Source: Pigoraptor vietnamica (Eukaryota > Opisthokonta > Filasterea). Taken from it: a DNA stretch of 48,400 bases. The first letter of the stretch is position 1; each line of letters opens with the position of its first letter. The stretch is from assembly GCA_943704525.1 (NCBI GenBank), contig CALSCQ010002619.1, positions 1 to 48,400 of the forward strand, in the 5' to 3' direction. Below, in pieces: positions 1-8,956 of this stretch. Position numbers and translations under genes: made by a program. The notes beneath the pieces are model-generated. The model saw only the letters and a program-made list of their open reading frames with translations, did no database searches and had not been told where the DNA came from.

Positions 1-465
1 GCATCGAGACCCTCTGCGATTTAAAAGTTGGGCAAACAATTAGGTAGCAAGGCAACAATACGAAGAGGAGAGAGAGAGAGAGATGGGAACGCAACACGCC
101 CAAAACACAACAACAGGAGGCAGCAAAAGCGCACCCGTCAGGTAACTGCATCCCGGGCAACTGCACACCCCCCTCCCTCTCGCCACTGTTCCAAACGAAT
201 ACACATCCCGCACAAACACTCCACGGTGCCGCCGTCCACACGCGCCTCCACTGCCATACCTTCGCTCGTAATGGGCGTCAGGGACACGATGGGCGGCATC
301 GTCGGATCCTCCCCAGGGAACCAAAACTCGTGCACAGCAAAGTCGCCCACAGACGCGGTCACCGACGGCACATCTTTCGCGTCGTCCGTGGAGAACAACG
401 CGTCCCGCGGGGGAATAATGGACGGCGCAGCGTCGTCGGGAGAGTGATAGGGCGAGTCCAGCGGA
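1..465 (-). CDS. partial gene of unknown function, running off the left edge
   Basis: An open minus-strand stretch from 465 to about 260 looks like an internal exon. It follows a good acceptor (pyrimidine-rich, ending CCCAG at 470-466) and ends at a strong donor (AAG|GTATGG at 259). Within it are SPLDSPYHSPDDAAPS and then HEFWFPGEDPTMPP, with no stop. A possible next acceptor (TCGCAG) lies at about 14-19, so a further exon could start at the window edge. I do not recognise the product, and the 5' exons are not identified. An alternative reading keeps the frame open past 259 to a stop near 138. Confidence that this is coding is moderate to low, because it rests on splice signals and non-repetitive composition rather than on homology. 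Confidence 0.33.
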
Positions 466-1224
466 CTGGGCGAAGGAAGATTAGACAATTCACGATTAAT
501 TGTGCTGTGACGAGTCTCTAGAGACAATATACGGTCGGATGTGGATGTAAGAACCACGAACACCGTTTTGCGTGTGTGCATGTGTGTGCACCCATGTCAT
601 GTGTGCGCATATGTCGGCAAACTGTGCGTGTAGAGATCTCATTTGCAAACGCACCTCCCTACAGTCGCCATGGCCTTCTCGCTGTTTGCCCACACACACA
701 CACACTATCGACCCTTTCCGATTTGCCAGCAGGAATGCATGGACGCGCCCTTTGTCCGTGCGCAAAAGTGTGCCCGCGTGTCGTGTCACGTCAATTATTG
801 GACGGTATTCGCAACGCGAAAACAAACGCGAGAGAGAGATCAAAGAGGGACCGCCAACACTCTCCTTTTCCCTATACACACTACGAGGGCCCAACAACAA
901 GGACACAGAGTGAGAACGGTAGAGAGAGAGAGAGAGAGTGTGTGTGTGTGTGTGTGTGAAAAGATGCGACAGCACGCATCGTCACTCGACCACAATGGTT
1001 CAAAGCGCCTCACCCCAAGGTGGGTGCGCACATGGTGCCAGACACATCTCGCGCCAAATTTAAATTGAACAAGGGGCAAATTTTCACACGAAATTCAGGG
1101 TAACGCCAAATAAAGAGTCTCCAGGCGTTCCCTGTACAACGGAGGGTGGGGGTTATGTCGCACACTCATCAACACACGACAGCTTTGCAGCGTTAACGGC
1201 CGTTTACTTGAACCTCGGCAAGCC
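466..1224. other. no supportable gene; simple repeats
   Basis: This stretch holds CA/TG-rich and GA/TG microsatellite patches, for example (GA)n followed by (TG)n at about 923-957. It may contain the 5' exons of the gene at the left edge, but I could not define one. A GCGCCAAA octamer at 1051-1058 matches the general E2F site consensus; this is weak evidence on its own. Confidence 0.5.
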
Positions 1225-2452
1225 TCAGCCCTCCGCCGTGGGGACGATCGCAATGGGCACAATGGGCGCGCTGCTCTTCGGCGGGGAACCGACGAGCGCT
1301 GCGCTCACAGGCGAGCCCGAGTCGACGATGGAGAGTTGCGGGAGCATGTCGCCAAGGGATCCTGCACCCGCAACGCACCCCACGTTTAGAAGCTCCCAAC
1401 GGTCAAAAAATGCATGTGAGTTCGCAGAAAAGTTGCCATCGGGAGAAGAGAGCAACAAGAAAGAAGACATCGCCACGAGTGGTGTGTTGTTGTGATACAC
1501 AAAGAGGATCAGGGCTGCAAGCAAAACATTCTAGACGCACCGACAGAGGGGGTCGCGGGAGGCGAGTTGCCGGGCACGCCGAGCATCACGTCTTGGAAGC
1601 CGTCACTTCCATGAGGCGCAATTGCGACAGGCGCCGAGGCCGACATGGGATCCACGAGAGGAGCGCCGGAGGGCGAGACGAGGGGAATGTGCACAAAGTC
1701 TCCAGCGTGGTCGTCGTGAGAGTGGCCGTGGTCCCCGCCGTCGTGCGAGTGGCCGTGATCATTACCGTTATGCGAGTGCGAGTGACCGTGATCGTGGGAG
1801 TGCCCGTGATCGCCGTGCGCGTGAGAGTGCCCGTGATCGCCGTGTGCGTGCGAGTGTCCATGGTCGCCGTGTGCGTGAGAGTGCCCGTGGTTCTTGCCGT
1901 CGACGACGACGGGCACAGCGCCAGAGGGAATGCTCGCTTTCCGCGTGGGGATGCGGTGGAGGTAACCGTACCCAATGCCGCATCCGAGGCTGCGTTTGGA
2001 AGGAGAAGAAGAGGGGGGTTGAGCAGCCGGGAACGGACGCACGAAAGTAACTGCATCCCAACACTGTCATACGCAATCACCGGAACAGACACCTCTCGGT
2101 GTGCACTTACGAAAAATCAGCAAGGCAACAATCCTGTTGTGTGGACACATACTCCACGGGCAGCACACATGCACGCACGCGCGCACACGCACCTGCCGCC
2201 GCCTCCCCAGTCGCGATTCGGCATGATGGTGACCTCGCGCACTTTGTTCGACTCTGCGCTGTACACATAGAGCTTGAGCGGCTTCTTGTCGTGCTCTGCG
2301 ACGAGCGCGTAAAAGTCGTTGGGCTCGTGCAGCTGCGAATCCGCCGAGCCAATAATGTAGTCCGTGTTCGACTGGAGGCCCGCAGACGCCGCGGGCGAGT
2401 TCGGGTGCACGTCCTGTGTTGCAAAGCGAAGGTAGCGATAAAGTGAGACGTT

Positions 2453-2528
<76 letters not shown>

Positions 2529-3285
2529 AAAACTTCCGCATAACAAACGCAAGAGCGCAAAAACACACACGAACAAATGTGCGAGCGCCAACGCAATCGT
2601 GCATTCGACCGCTCGCTCAGTTTCAACAAAACCGCCTGTCGTCCCCACAACGCCGCCAAACCAGTCGCGTGCACTCCCGTTACGCACCAAGACATGCCAC
2701 ACATTCTCGTTTGCGCCCTCGAACGAACAGAAGCGAATGCTGACGCCGAGAAGGCCACTGCCGCCCCACATGTCGCTCGGGGTGAGCGAGAGCTCTGCGC
2801 GCCCACGGGCGTAACGTCAGCACCAAACAGCGCGCATGCTCAAGGCGCGAATGATATGCATGCCCGCACGGGAAAAAGCAGGATATGTGCGCCAGTGTGT
2901 GGGCCGCGTGCTGTCTTTGACTTTGCGCGTGTGCGTGGAGACGGCAAACGTACGCTCACGGTACCAATGGGACAGTCGCGCGCCGACAATAGCAATAAAC
3001 GCACTGCAACGTGCAAAACACCGACGAGCGCACGCCCAGTGTCGCAATACGCACCGCGAATGGACATTGACTTTGAGCTGTACACGGTGAGCGTGATGGG
3101 CCGTTCCTTGTTGCTTGTGAGAATGCTCACGAGCTGAGAGTCCTCCTTATCCTGCGTGGAGGGAATATGGGCTCAGACACGAATAACACAGAACACACAC
3201 GTAGACAACACAACTCGCAACGCCAAAACGCACACGCACATACAAACACGGACACATAAACACGCACACACACCCACACACACAT

Positions 3286-3344
<59 letters not shown>

Positions 3345-3745
3345 CGCACGCACGCACACGCACGCACACGCACGCACGCACCAACCAAGGGCACTCCTCA
3401 CAGACACTCACCAAACGCACTCCGTTCGCCGCAATGATGAAGTCGAAGAAAGGCTCAATGCCTGCCTTGTCACCAGGAGACCCATCTTGGACCTGTCGGG
3501 TGCAGATGAGCACACACGCGCAAGCAAAACACAGACGACTGAGAGTGAGAATCGCAATTGCCGCCTTCGCAGCCCTCGCCAATCTCAGGCGGGTGTGGAG
3601 ATGCGCCAGTCCTCGCAGACTTACGCCAGTGCAGACAGTCACGAGCGCCAGCTCCCCCCTCCCCACACACACAACGCACCTTGAGGACATGGTAGCCCTC
3701 CGTGCCCTCGATGTTGGTCACGGGCACAGACTGCTGCCCACCCAT
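1225..3745 (-). CDS. GORASP: GRASP55/65-type Golgi reassembly stacking protein with His-rich tail
   Basis: Seven exons: 3745-3680, 3492-3412, 3151-3055, 2794-2688, 2413-2193, 1989-1541 and 1361-1225. They give 385 residues. The N-terminus MGGQQSV with TEGYHVLK is the family's myristoylation and first-PDZ start. [15 protein letters not shown] and [20 protein letters not shown] follow, then the second PDZ ([24 protein letters not shown]). The domain ends with the hallmark [14 protein letters not shown] at about 192-205. GRASPs tether Golgi cisternae and act in unconventional secretion at the cytosolic membrane face. What follows is unusual: residues 225-285 contain 26 histidines in repeats of GHSHAHGDH, then a Ser/Pro-rich C-terminus. 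Five of the six introns start with GTGCGT. The GRASP identity is near certain; the role of the His tail is unknown (metal binding is inference). Confidence 0.93.
1806..1886 (-). repeat. 27-bp coding minisatellite in the GRASP His-rich tail
   Basis: Three near-identical 27-bp units at 1806-1832, 1833-1859 and 1860-1886 encode the HGHSHAHGD-type repeat. Shorter degenerate units flank them on both sides (about 1707-1889 in all). In-frame unit length explains how the His tract can grow or shrink without a frameshift. Confidence 0.85.
2455..2526. repeat. 72-nt uninterrupted poly(A) tract (poly(U) in the GRASP transcript)
   Basis: The plus strand has 72 consecutive A residues inside GRASP intron 4. 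In the sense strand it is a poly(T) run ending about 40 nt upstream of the acceptor at 2414. There are no flanking target-site duplications or element body that would mark it as a retroposon tail. Confidence 0.95.
3290..3341. repeat. (CA)n microsatellite in GRASP intron 2
   Basis: About 25 CA units, with degenerate CA-rich sequence on either side (3225-3390). In the sense of the GRASP transcript this is (TG)n. Confidence 0.95.
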
Positions 3746-4721
3746 CTGCGCACAACGCCTGTTCGACAAAACCATCAGATGAAATGAGTCGAACACCAAC
3801 GACCAAAGACGCGAGGGGAAGCACTCGCTACTTGCAGGCACACCACACGTTTCGCAGGCAACGAACTCAGCTCCAGAGGGGAGGGTGTGTGTGTGTGGGT
3901 TGCGCACGTACCCGTTTCGGGCTCTTTGACTCGATTTCCAACCGACAGTGAAGATGCACAGGCGGCGCTGAGAGTGCTTATTATAAGTTATGACTCGGAC
4001 ACTCGCGAACACGCGCAGCGAATAGAAAAAAACGAGAGGTTTTTTTTCTTGCGTGTGTGGGATGGAGGGTGTGTGAGACACATGCACACACTCCACAGAC
4101 TTACTAAATTTTGTGTTCATTGACATCGGGACTCAATGAGAACCATTCGATAATAGTAGGAATTCAAATAAGATATGGGACATTCCTGTGTTTCATGGTT
4201 TTTGCGCCACAATCTGCTATTGCCTCTACGTGTGTGTAGGCGTGTGGACGCCGCCAAGCGCAGAGACATCGCGAACGTTGCGACATGCCGTCAGAGAGAG
4301 CTTATGAACGCGGCCTAGCGCAGTCACGTCGCACACCTCGCAAGAATAAGCGTATGAACATCGCCGCGCGCCGAAACGTCGGACACATCCCGGCACTCTC
4401 TGAGGATGAGCGTGTGGACGCGACCGTGTGTCGGTGTGTGCAGAGAGGGAGAGAGTGCGTGCGTGTTTACGTGGAGAGTGTGTGTTTGGATGTGTATGGA
4501 CGTGCGGGCTCGAAAGCCGAGCAGTTGTGCTTGTGAAGGATGGAAGAGCGCTTACCGTTTGAGTTGTTGCAGTACATTGGCTTTAATCTCTTTTCTTGCC
4601 AAGGTCCTTCTGTCTTATTCACGGCATGGATTGCACTGTCACTCTCAAGCGCTCGGCAATTGCAATGGAGAAGAAAGATCAAACTGCGCACACCGCAGAC
4701 CGAACATATTTCCATTCACGT
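3746..4721. other. intergenic region upstream of GRASP, no gene seen
   Basis: This is the promoter side of GRASP and the 3' side of the small gene at 4722. The open frames here are short and lack family motifs. The stretch 3960-4160 is relatively AT-rich. The main structure is the diverged tandem repeat at 4240-4425, listed separately. Confidence 0.5.
4240..4425. repeat. diverged 50-60 bp tandem repeat
   Basis: Related segments begin at 4240 (GCGTGTGGACGCCGCC), 4300 (GCTTATGAACGCGGCC), 4350 (GCGTATGAACATCGCC) and 4410 (GCGTGTGGACGCGACC), so the spacing is 60, 50 and 60 bp. The middle of each unit also resembles the next, for example GCGCAGAGACATCGC against GCGCAGTCACGTCGC. It lies upstream of the GRASP start. 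Confidence 0.6.
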
Positions 4722-5018
4722 CTACCAAATTCCGCACCACTTCTTGTCCCAACAGCTCTCCTGCGCCTCCTCGTTGCGTGCGTCTGCGTCGGACTGCAGG
4801 CCTTGGGGATCCTTTTCGCGCTTGGCAATCAGTGCAAAGTGTTCCCTCCACGGCATCTTGAGCGGGGACAGAGGCGTGGCGGGTCGCGCACACGGCCTGT
4901 GCCAGTAGCTGCTGCCCTGCTGCGACAGCGTTCCGAACTTGCCGTTTCGCACGCAATAGACCTTCCCGTCCTTGTCGATCACGACGGACGCGTCGTCAAT
5001 GCCGCTTGCGTCGGCCAT
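4722..5018 (-). CDS. small protein of unknown function
   Basis: An ATG at 5018 opens a 98-residue frame. It starts MADASGIDDASVVIDKDGK, continues with VYCVRNGKFGTLSQQGSSYW and KMPWREHFALIAKREKDP, and ends with SCWDKKWCGIW. Charged and aromatic residues are well mixed and it does not look like a shadow frame. There is no membrane segment or signal peptide. The 3' end is uncertain: GTGCGG at 4734 (within the KKW codons) is a plausible donor, and the frame could continue through an open stretch at about 4690-4560 ending at a GTAAGC donor. I do not recognise the family. A strong 16-bp palindrome lies about 160 bp upstream of the start. Confidence 0.5.
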   Translation of the reverse strand: MADASGIDDASVVIDKDGKVYCVRNGKFGTLSQQGSSYWHRPCARPATPLSPLKMPWREHFALIAKREKDPQGLQSDADARNEEAQESCWDKKWCGIW

Positions 5019-5173
5019 CGGCAGCCGGATTGCGGCCGGGCTCGACCGAGCTCGGCGGACCGAGACTGGTTCGGTGGCAGGCAGTGTGCTTCTCCGTCTG
5101 CTATCGCTGGCCCATAACTTGGAAGACAACGGCGCGTGAGCGTAGCGTGAAAGAGTGCGCTGTTTTTGTGGGG

Positions 5174-5209
5174 ATGCACACGTGTGCATTTACCGTTAAC
5201 TTGGTTAAC
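5174..5209. promoter_or_regulatory. 16-bp perfect palindrome and GTTAAC pair
   Basis: ATGCACACGTGTGCAT at 5174-5189 is a perfect palindrome centred on a CACGTG E-box core. Six bases later, GTTAAC occurs twice separated by TTG (5195-5209). The site is about 160-190 bp upstream of the small gene starting at 5018, followed by an AT-rich stretch (5210-5310). A transcription-factor site is inferred from symmetry and position only. Confidence 0.45.
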
Positions 5210-5388
5210 AGTCGTTTCCCTGTTTATCGGAAATTAAGTATTAGATCTCTCTTTTTTCTATGGCACGTATAGTTGTGATTCACCTCAAATTTACTTTATA
5301 CTCATATTCGTGAATCCCACAGACCTCTCCTTCTGACAGGCGCATCGCTCGAGGCCCAGTCTTATGCTGCGAATGAGCGCGCCAGGCC

Positions 5389-5520
5389 GGTGACCGACAG
5401 GACACTCGGTCGCCGCGGTAGCGGGACGGGGCAGGCCAGCCTGCCCGATTCGACCCGGTCACGCCGAGCGCCGTTGCCCAGTGACCGGGCCCTCGGCTGC
5501 AACGCCTGTTTGGCCAGCCG
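5389..5520. ncRNA. candidate structured RNA: four consecutive hairpins
   Basis: Four stems lie in a row. The first pairs 5389-5397 (GGTGACCGA) with 5406-5414 (TCGGTCGCC), with one G-U pair. The second pairs 5429-5435 (GGGCAGG) with 5440-5446 around a CCAG loop. The third pairs 5454-5462 (CCCGGTCAC) with 5481-5489 perfectly. The fourth pairs 5494-5499 (CGGCTG) with 5515-5520. A weaker fifth (GGAGA/TCTCC) is at 5545-5563, and a T4 run at about 5670 could be a Pol III stop. The overlapping reading frames on both strands look non-coding. It does not match spliceosomal RNA, SRP RNA or RNase P motifs that I know. The strand is undetermined. Confidence 0.35.
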
Positions 5521-5981
5521 GGCCGTTACGGAACATATGCACGGGGAGATGGACACAGTCTCCGAGAGTTCAACTGTTAGTCTGCTGTAAGCCACGGGGG
5601 AGCCGAGCAGTGAACTCAAGGGCGGGCAGGCATGCAATGCAGCACTCAGCGCCGGCCCGGCTCAACCCGTTTTCTGCAAACTCCGGCGACCTCCCGCGCG
5701 CTCTACTCGCACAATCCGCTCCCTCATCGATTTTGCCTCAGCGCTCCCTGACGGGCACAAGTTCCCGCCGTCCGCTTTTTTCTCGACAACATGCATCAGG
5801 CCGGCGCTGACACATGGCGGCCCACTTTGCGCATTGTATTGGACACGGAACAAATGTCAACACCGGCAACGAAGTATTCTTCCGAGTGCATTGCGACAGC
5901 TTCCACAGCCGCCCCACGCGCTCACTCTGAGTCATCTCCCCACACTCTCAGCATCTCATGCCGTACACAACACAGCGGCCG
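5521..5981. other. intergenic, no gene seen
   Basis: This lies between the hairpin cluster and the 3' end of the YAR1-like gene. Short frames on both strands show no domain or splice support. If the hairpin cluster is transcribed, its 3' part may extend to the T-run near 5670. Confidence 0.45.
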
Positions 5982-6833
5982 CTATTTCTCGGCCTCGTCG
6001 TCCTCTTCCTCTTCACCCGCGGCGTCCCCTGCGCTGGCGGTTTCGTCCGACTGCACTGCCGCAAGAAGCACTTCGGCGACGCCGTTGTCCGCCCTGTTCA
6101 TGGCCTCGAAAATGGGCGAGCGACCGGCCGCGTTCTGGGCCTGCGGGGGATTGACACGCGTGTGAAAACACAGTGCAGGCCTCCGTTTCTCTTCTTCGGT
6201 TTCCCGTCACAAAACTCCAGTTGAACAAAGCAGGTTGAATGCATTGGTAGAGACCACACAGACGACAAACGTGAAGATTCGCGCGTGACGGTGCTCGCAA
6301 TAGAGGCAAGCAGGTTGAATGCGTTGGTAGACACCACGAAGACGACAAACGTGAAGATTTGCGCGTGAAAGTGCTCGCAATAGAGGCGACATACCTCTGG
6401 ATCCGCTTTCGCAGCGACAAGCGCGCGAGCGACGTCCACGTGTCCGTTGAGTGCCGCCCAGTGAAGCGCCGTGTTGCCCGCCGAATTGCGCGCATCCACC
6501 TCGCTCGCGGGCCAGTGGCGCAGAAGCACTTCCACGACGGCTACGCCAACAACACACAAGTACACCGTGAGACAGTGTGCTTATTTGGTGCCGGCAAACA
6601 CACGCGACAGATGTCAATCTCTTCCTCTCACTCTTTTCTTCTTCTCATAATACAATACATAGAGGTCTCCAGCACACAAACGCACACAATCACGCACCTG
6701 TGTGCCCGTTCGCAGCGGCCATGTGTAGCGCCGTATTGCCGTTCGCATCCCTCAGCGAATGTGACTCTGGCGTAACAAGCTGCGTGACATCCTCCACGTC
6801 GCCGTAGCGTGCGGCGGCAATGATCTCCGCCAT
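5982..6833 (-). CDS. YAR1: YAR1-like ankyrin-repeat protein
   Basis: Three exons: 6833-6698, 6540-6395 and 6140-5982. They give 146 residues. The order of motifs follows yeast Yar1: an N-terminal helix pair (MAEIIAAARYGDVEDV), TALHMAAANGHT, then NTALHWAALNGHVDVARAL, AKADPE, and a third repeat with AQNAAGRSPIFEAMN. It closes with an acidic tail (EEEEDDEAEK). Yar1 is an ankyrin chaperone that holds newly made ribosomal protein uS3 during nuclear import and 40S assembly. At 146 residues it is shorter than yeast Yar1 (about 200), mainly in the C-terminal tail. Intron 2 contains an 80-bp tandem duplication. Generic ankyrin proteins can look similar, but the FEA-type third repeat and acidic tail favour this family. 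Confidence 0.75.
6231..6390. repeat. 80-bp tandem duplication in YAR1 intron 2
   Basis: Positions 6231-6310 and 6311-6390 are two copies differing at roughly eight to ten positions. Each starts CAGGTTGAATGC and ends near GCTCGCAATAGAGGC. The second copy stops four bases before the donor at 6394, so the duplication lies almost wholly inside the intron. Confidence 0.85.
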
Positions 6834-6999
6834 TATCTTCCTTTCACAGCTCAACGTTAAACAAGGGCGTGTGCGTGTGCGCGTGTGCAAAGTGTCACGC
6901 ACGTCTCGAAAGTCGTGAATGCGATTTCCCAATTCTCAATAGTGAAATTCTTGGCGTGTCATGCACGTGCCCCAAGTGGAGCAAGCCCCGTGGCTGGTT

Positions 7000-7011
7000 C
7001 CGAGATCTCGA
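7000..7011. promoter_or_regulatory. CCGAGATCTCG palindrome in the YAR1/Sel1 divergent promoter
   Basis: CCGAGATCTCGA at 7000-7011 matches the 12-bp palindrome found three times at 18223-18301 in 11 of 12 positions. It lies 167 bp upstream of the YAR1 start and about 120 bp upstream of the Sel1-protein start, between two divergent genes. Confidence 0.5.
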
Positions 7012-7129
7012 CAAAGCGTGCGTCAGCTGTCGAGTGCCAATCGTCATGTGCGCCGTCTCCTCTTCAACTCTCACCCTCACGCGATTCCAAGGGGGCTATC
7101 GCAGAGTGTCGCCTGTGTCCCACGCCGCC

Positions 7130-8211
7130 ATGTCCACCCAAGGCATGCGGCACCTTGCTGCCGCACTCCGGCGAGCGTGCGTGTCCTCGCGCGCAACCGT
7201 CCGCGCTAGTATCGCACCTTCGCGATCGCTCTCTCTGCTCGCTCCCAAAACGACACGATCTGTGTTGTCGTCGACGTCTCTCTCTCGTACAGTGCGCCCG
7301 CTGCTTGTTGGGTCGGCGGCCGTTGCGCGAAACGCACCGCAGGGCGCGCGATTCAGCCACGACGGGCACGACCACGACCACGACCACGTGTGCTCGTGTG
7401 AGTGTGCTCGCACTTGGCTGCTGTAACGCACTCTTCTCGCCCTCTCTTCCTCGATCGCTCACTCTCCTCTCGATCTGTCTCTCCTTGTTGTTTCCCTCTC
7501 GTTTCGATTTTCTGGTCACGTGTGCTCGTGTGAGTGTGTGCCCATCACTTGGCCAGCTGCATTACTCACACACCCCACAGAAAAAGAGTAACGCACTCTC
7601 TCTTTCCTCTCTCCCACTCTTCCTCGATTGCTCACTCTCCCTTCGATCTTTCTCTCTTTGCCGTCCCCTCTCGATTTAATTCTGATCGCCCCGTGTCGTT
7701 TCACCGCACGCAGTTGAGGGTCATCGCGATGCCTTCCGCAAGAGCTTCGTGGACGGTCTCGTTGCCTCGGGCCGCGTGGAAAGGGAGCGCGCGGAGGCAA
7801 TCTTTGAGAAGTCTTTTGCCATGATTCAGAACCCGAACGACCGCCGCTTGGGGGATGAGCTCGTGGCCGAAGATGCCGACGTGGTGACTATTCTCGGCCA
7901 GACGGCCTTCCTTGCGGCACGCGGACAGCACGGCGAGGTGGCTGCGTTGGGCCTTCGCCTCGCCGCGGCGTTCTTTGAGGTTGGGGCGAAGCGCGATCAC
8001 AAGGCCGCGACGTACAGCTTTGCGCAGATGCTGTCGCAGGGCGTTGGGATGGAGGCGGACGTGAAGCGCGCCGTGTCGCTGTTCGAGTCGAATATCGCGA
8101 AGCACAAGGATCCGCTGTCGATGTTCTCGCTCGGCGCTCTCCTGTACGAGGGCCTCGCGGAGGGTGAGCGCACGCCTCACTTGTCATACTTTTTGTGTTT
8201 GTGTGCCTGTC

Positions 8212-8266
<55 letters not shown>

Positions 8267-8899
8267 AGTGAGTGCAGCTTTGGCGCTTACTTCTAGAGTG
8301 CTGTCCCTTGCACGATTTTCCAATACGTGCACTGTGTTCCCATGGTTTGTGTCTGCCCTCCCGTCCCCCCCTTACGCGTGTACTGTGCGCAGAGAACATC
8401 CCCGCGGATCCCAAGCGTGCCGTCGAGCTTCTCACGGAGGCGGCGAACGCGGGCGTGCACCAGGCGTACGCTCTCATCGGCCGCGCACACCTCGACGGAA
8501 AGGGCGTCGGGAAGGACTTGGCAAAGGTGCGTCGCATGCGCAGTTGTTCTTGTTGTGACTGTGCATCGCTGGCGTTTTGCGTGTGTAACGGTAACGCTGG
8601 CGTTTCCTCAATTGAGCACCACTTTATAGTTTCTTATTCCCCTTCACATATCTTTAGTGCTCATGCGCTCGTCCCTCGCATGCTGTTCGAGAAATTGGAG
8701 TCGGGCGTAACTCGTTTGCACGCCGCGCAGGCCAAGGAGTTCATCGACAAGGGCATCGAGAAGCAGGATCCGTATGCGCTGATGACGGCGGCGCAGGCGC
8801 ACTCGCGGGGTGAGGCGGGCTATGCCAAGGACGACAAGAAGGTGCGCCTCTCGTTTCAATCTGTGGCTGTGTGTGCGTGTGTGTGCTTGTGTGAAAGTT

Positions 8900-8956
<57 letters not shown>

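Noticed and set aside
2455-2526. Poly(A) tail of a retroposed element
   Set aside because: There is no element body upstream of the A-run and no target-site duplication. It lies in an intron near the acceptor as a poly(U) tract.
2067-2806. Phenylalanine-rich 229-234 codon minus frames
   Set aside because: They arise from translating the poly(T) tract in the GRASP intron and run across true exon borders.
5441-5460. tRNA gene suggested by a GATTCGACCC B-box-like sequence
   Set aside because: No acceptor stem, anticodon arm or proper T-arm pairing can be drawn, and the B box has a mismatch. The stems form separate hairpins instead.
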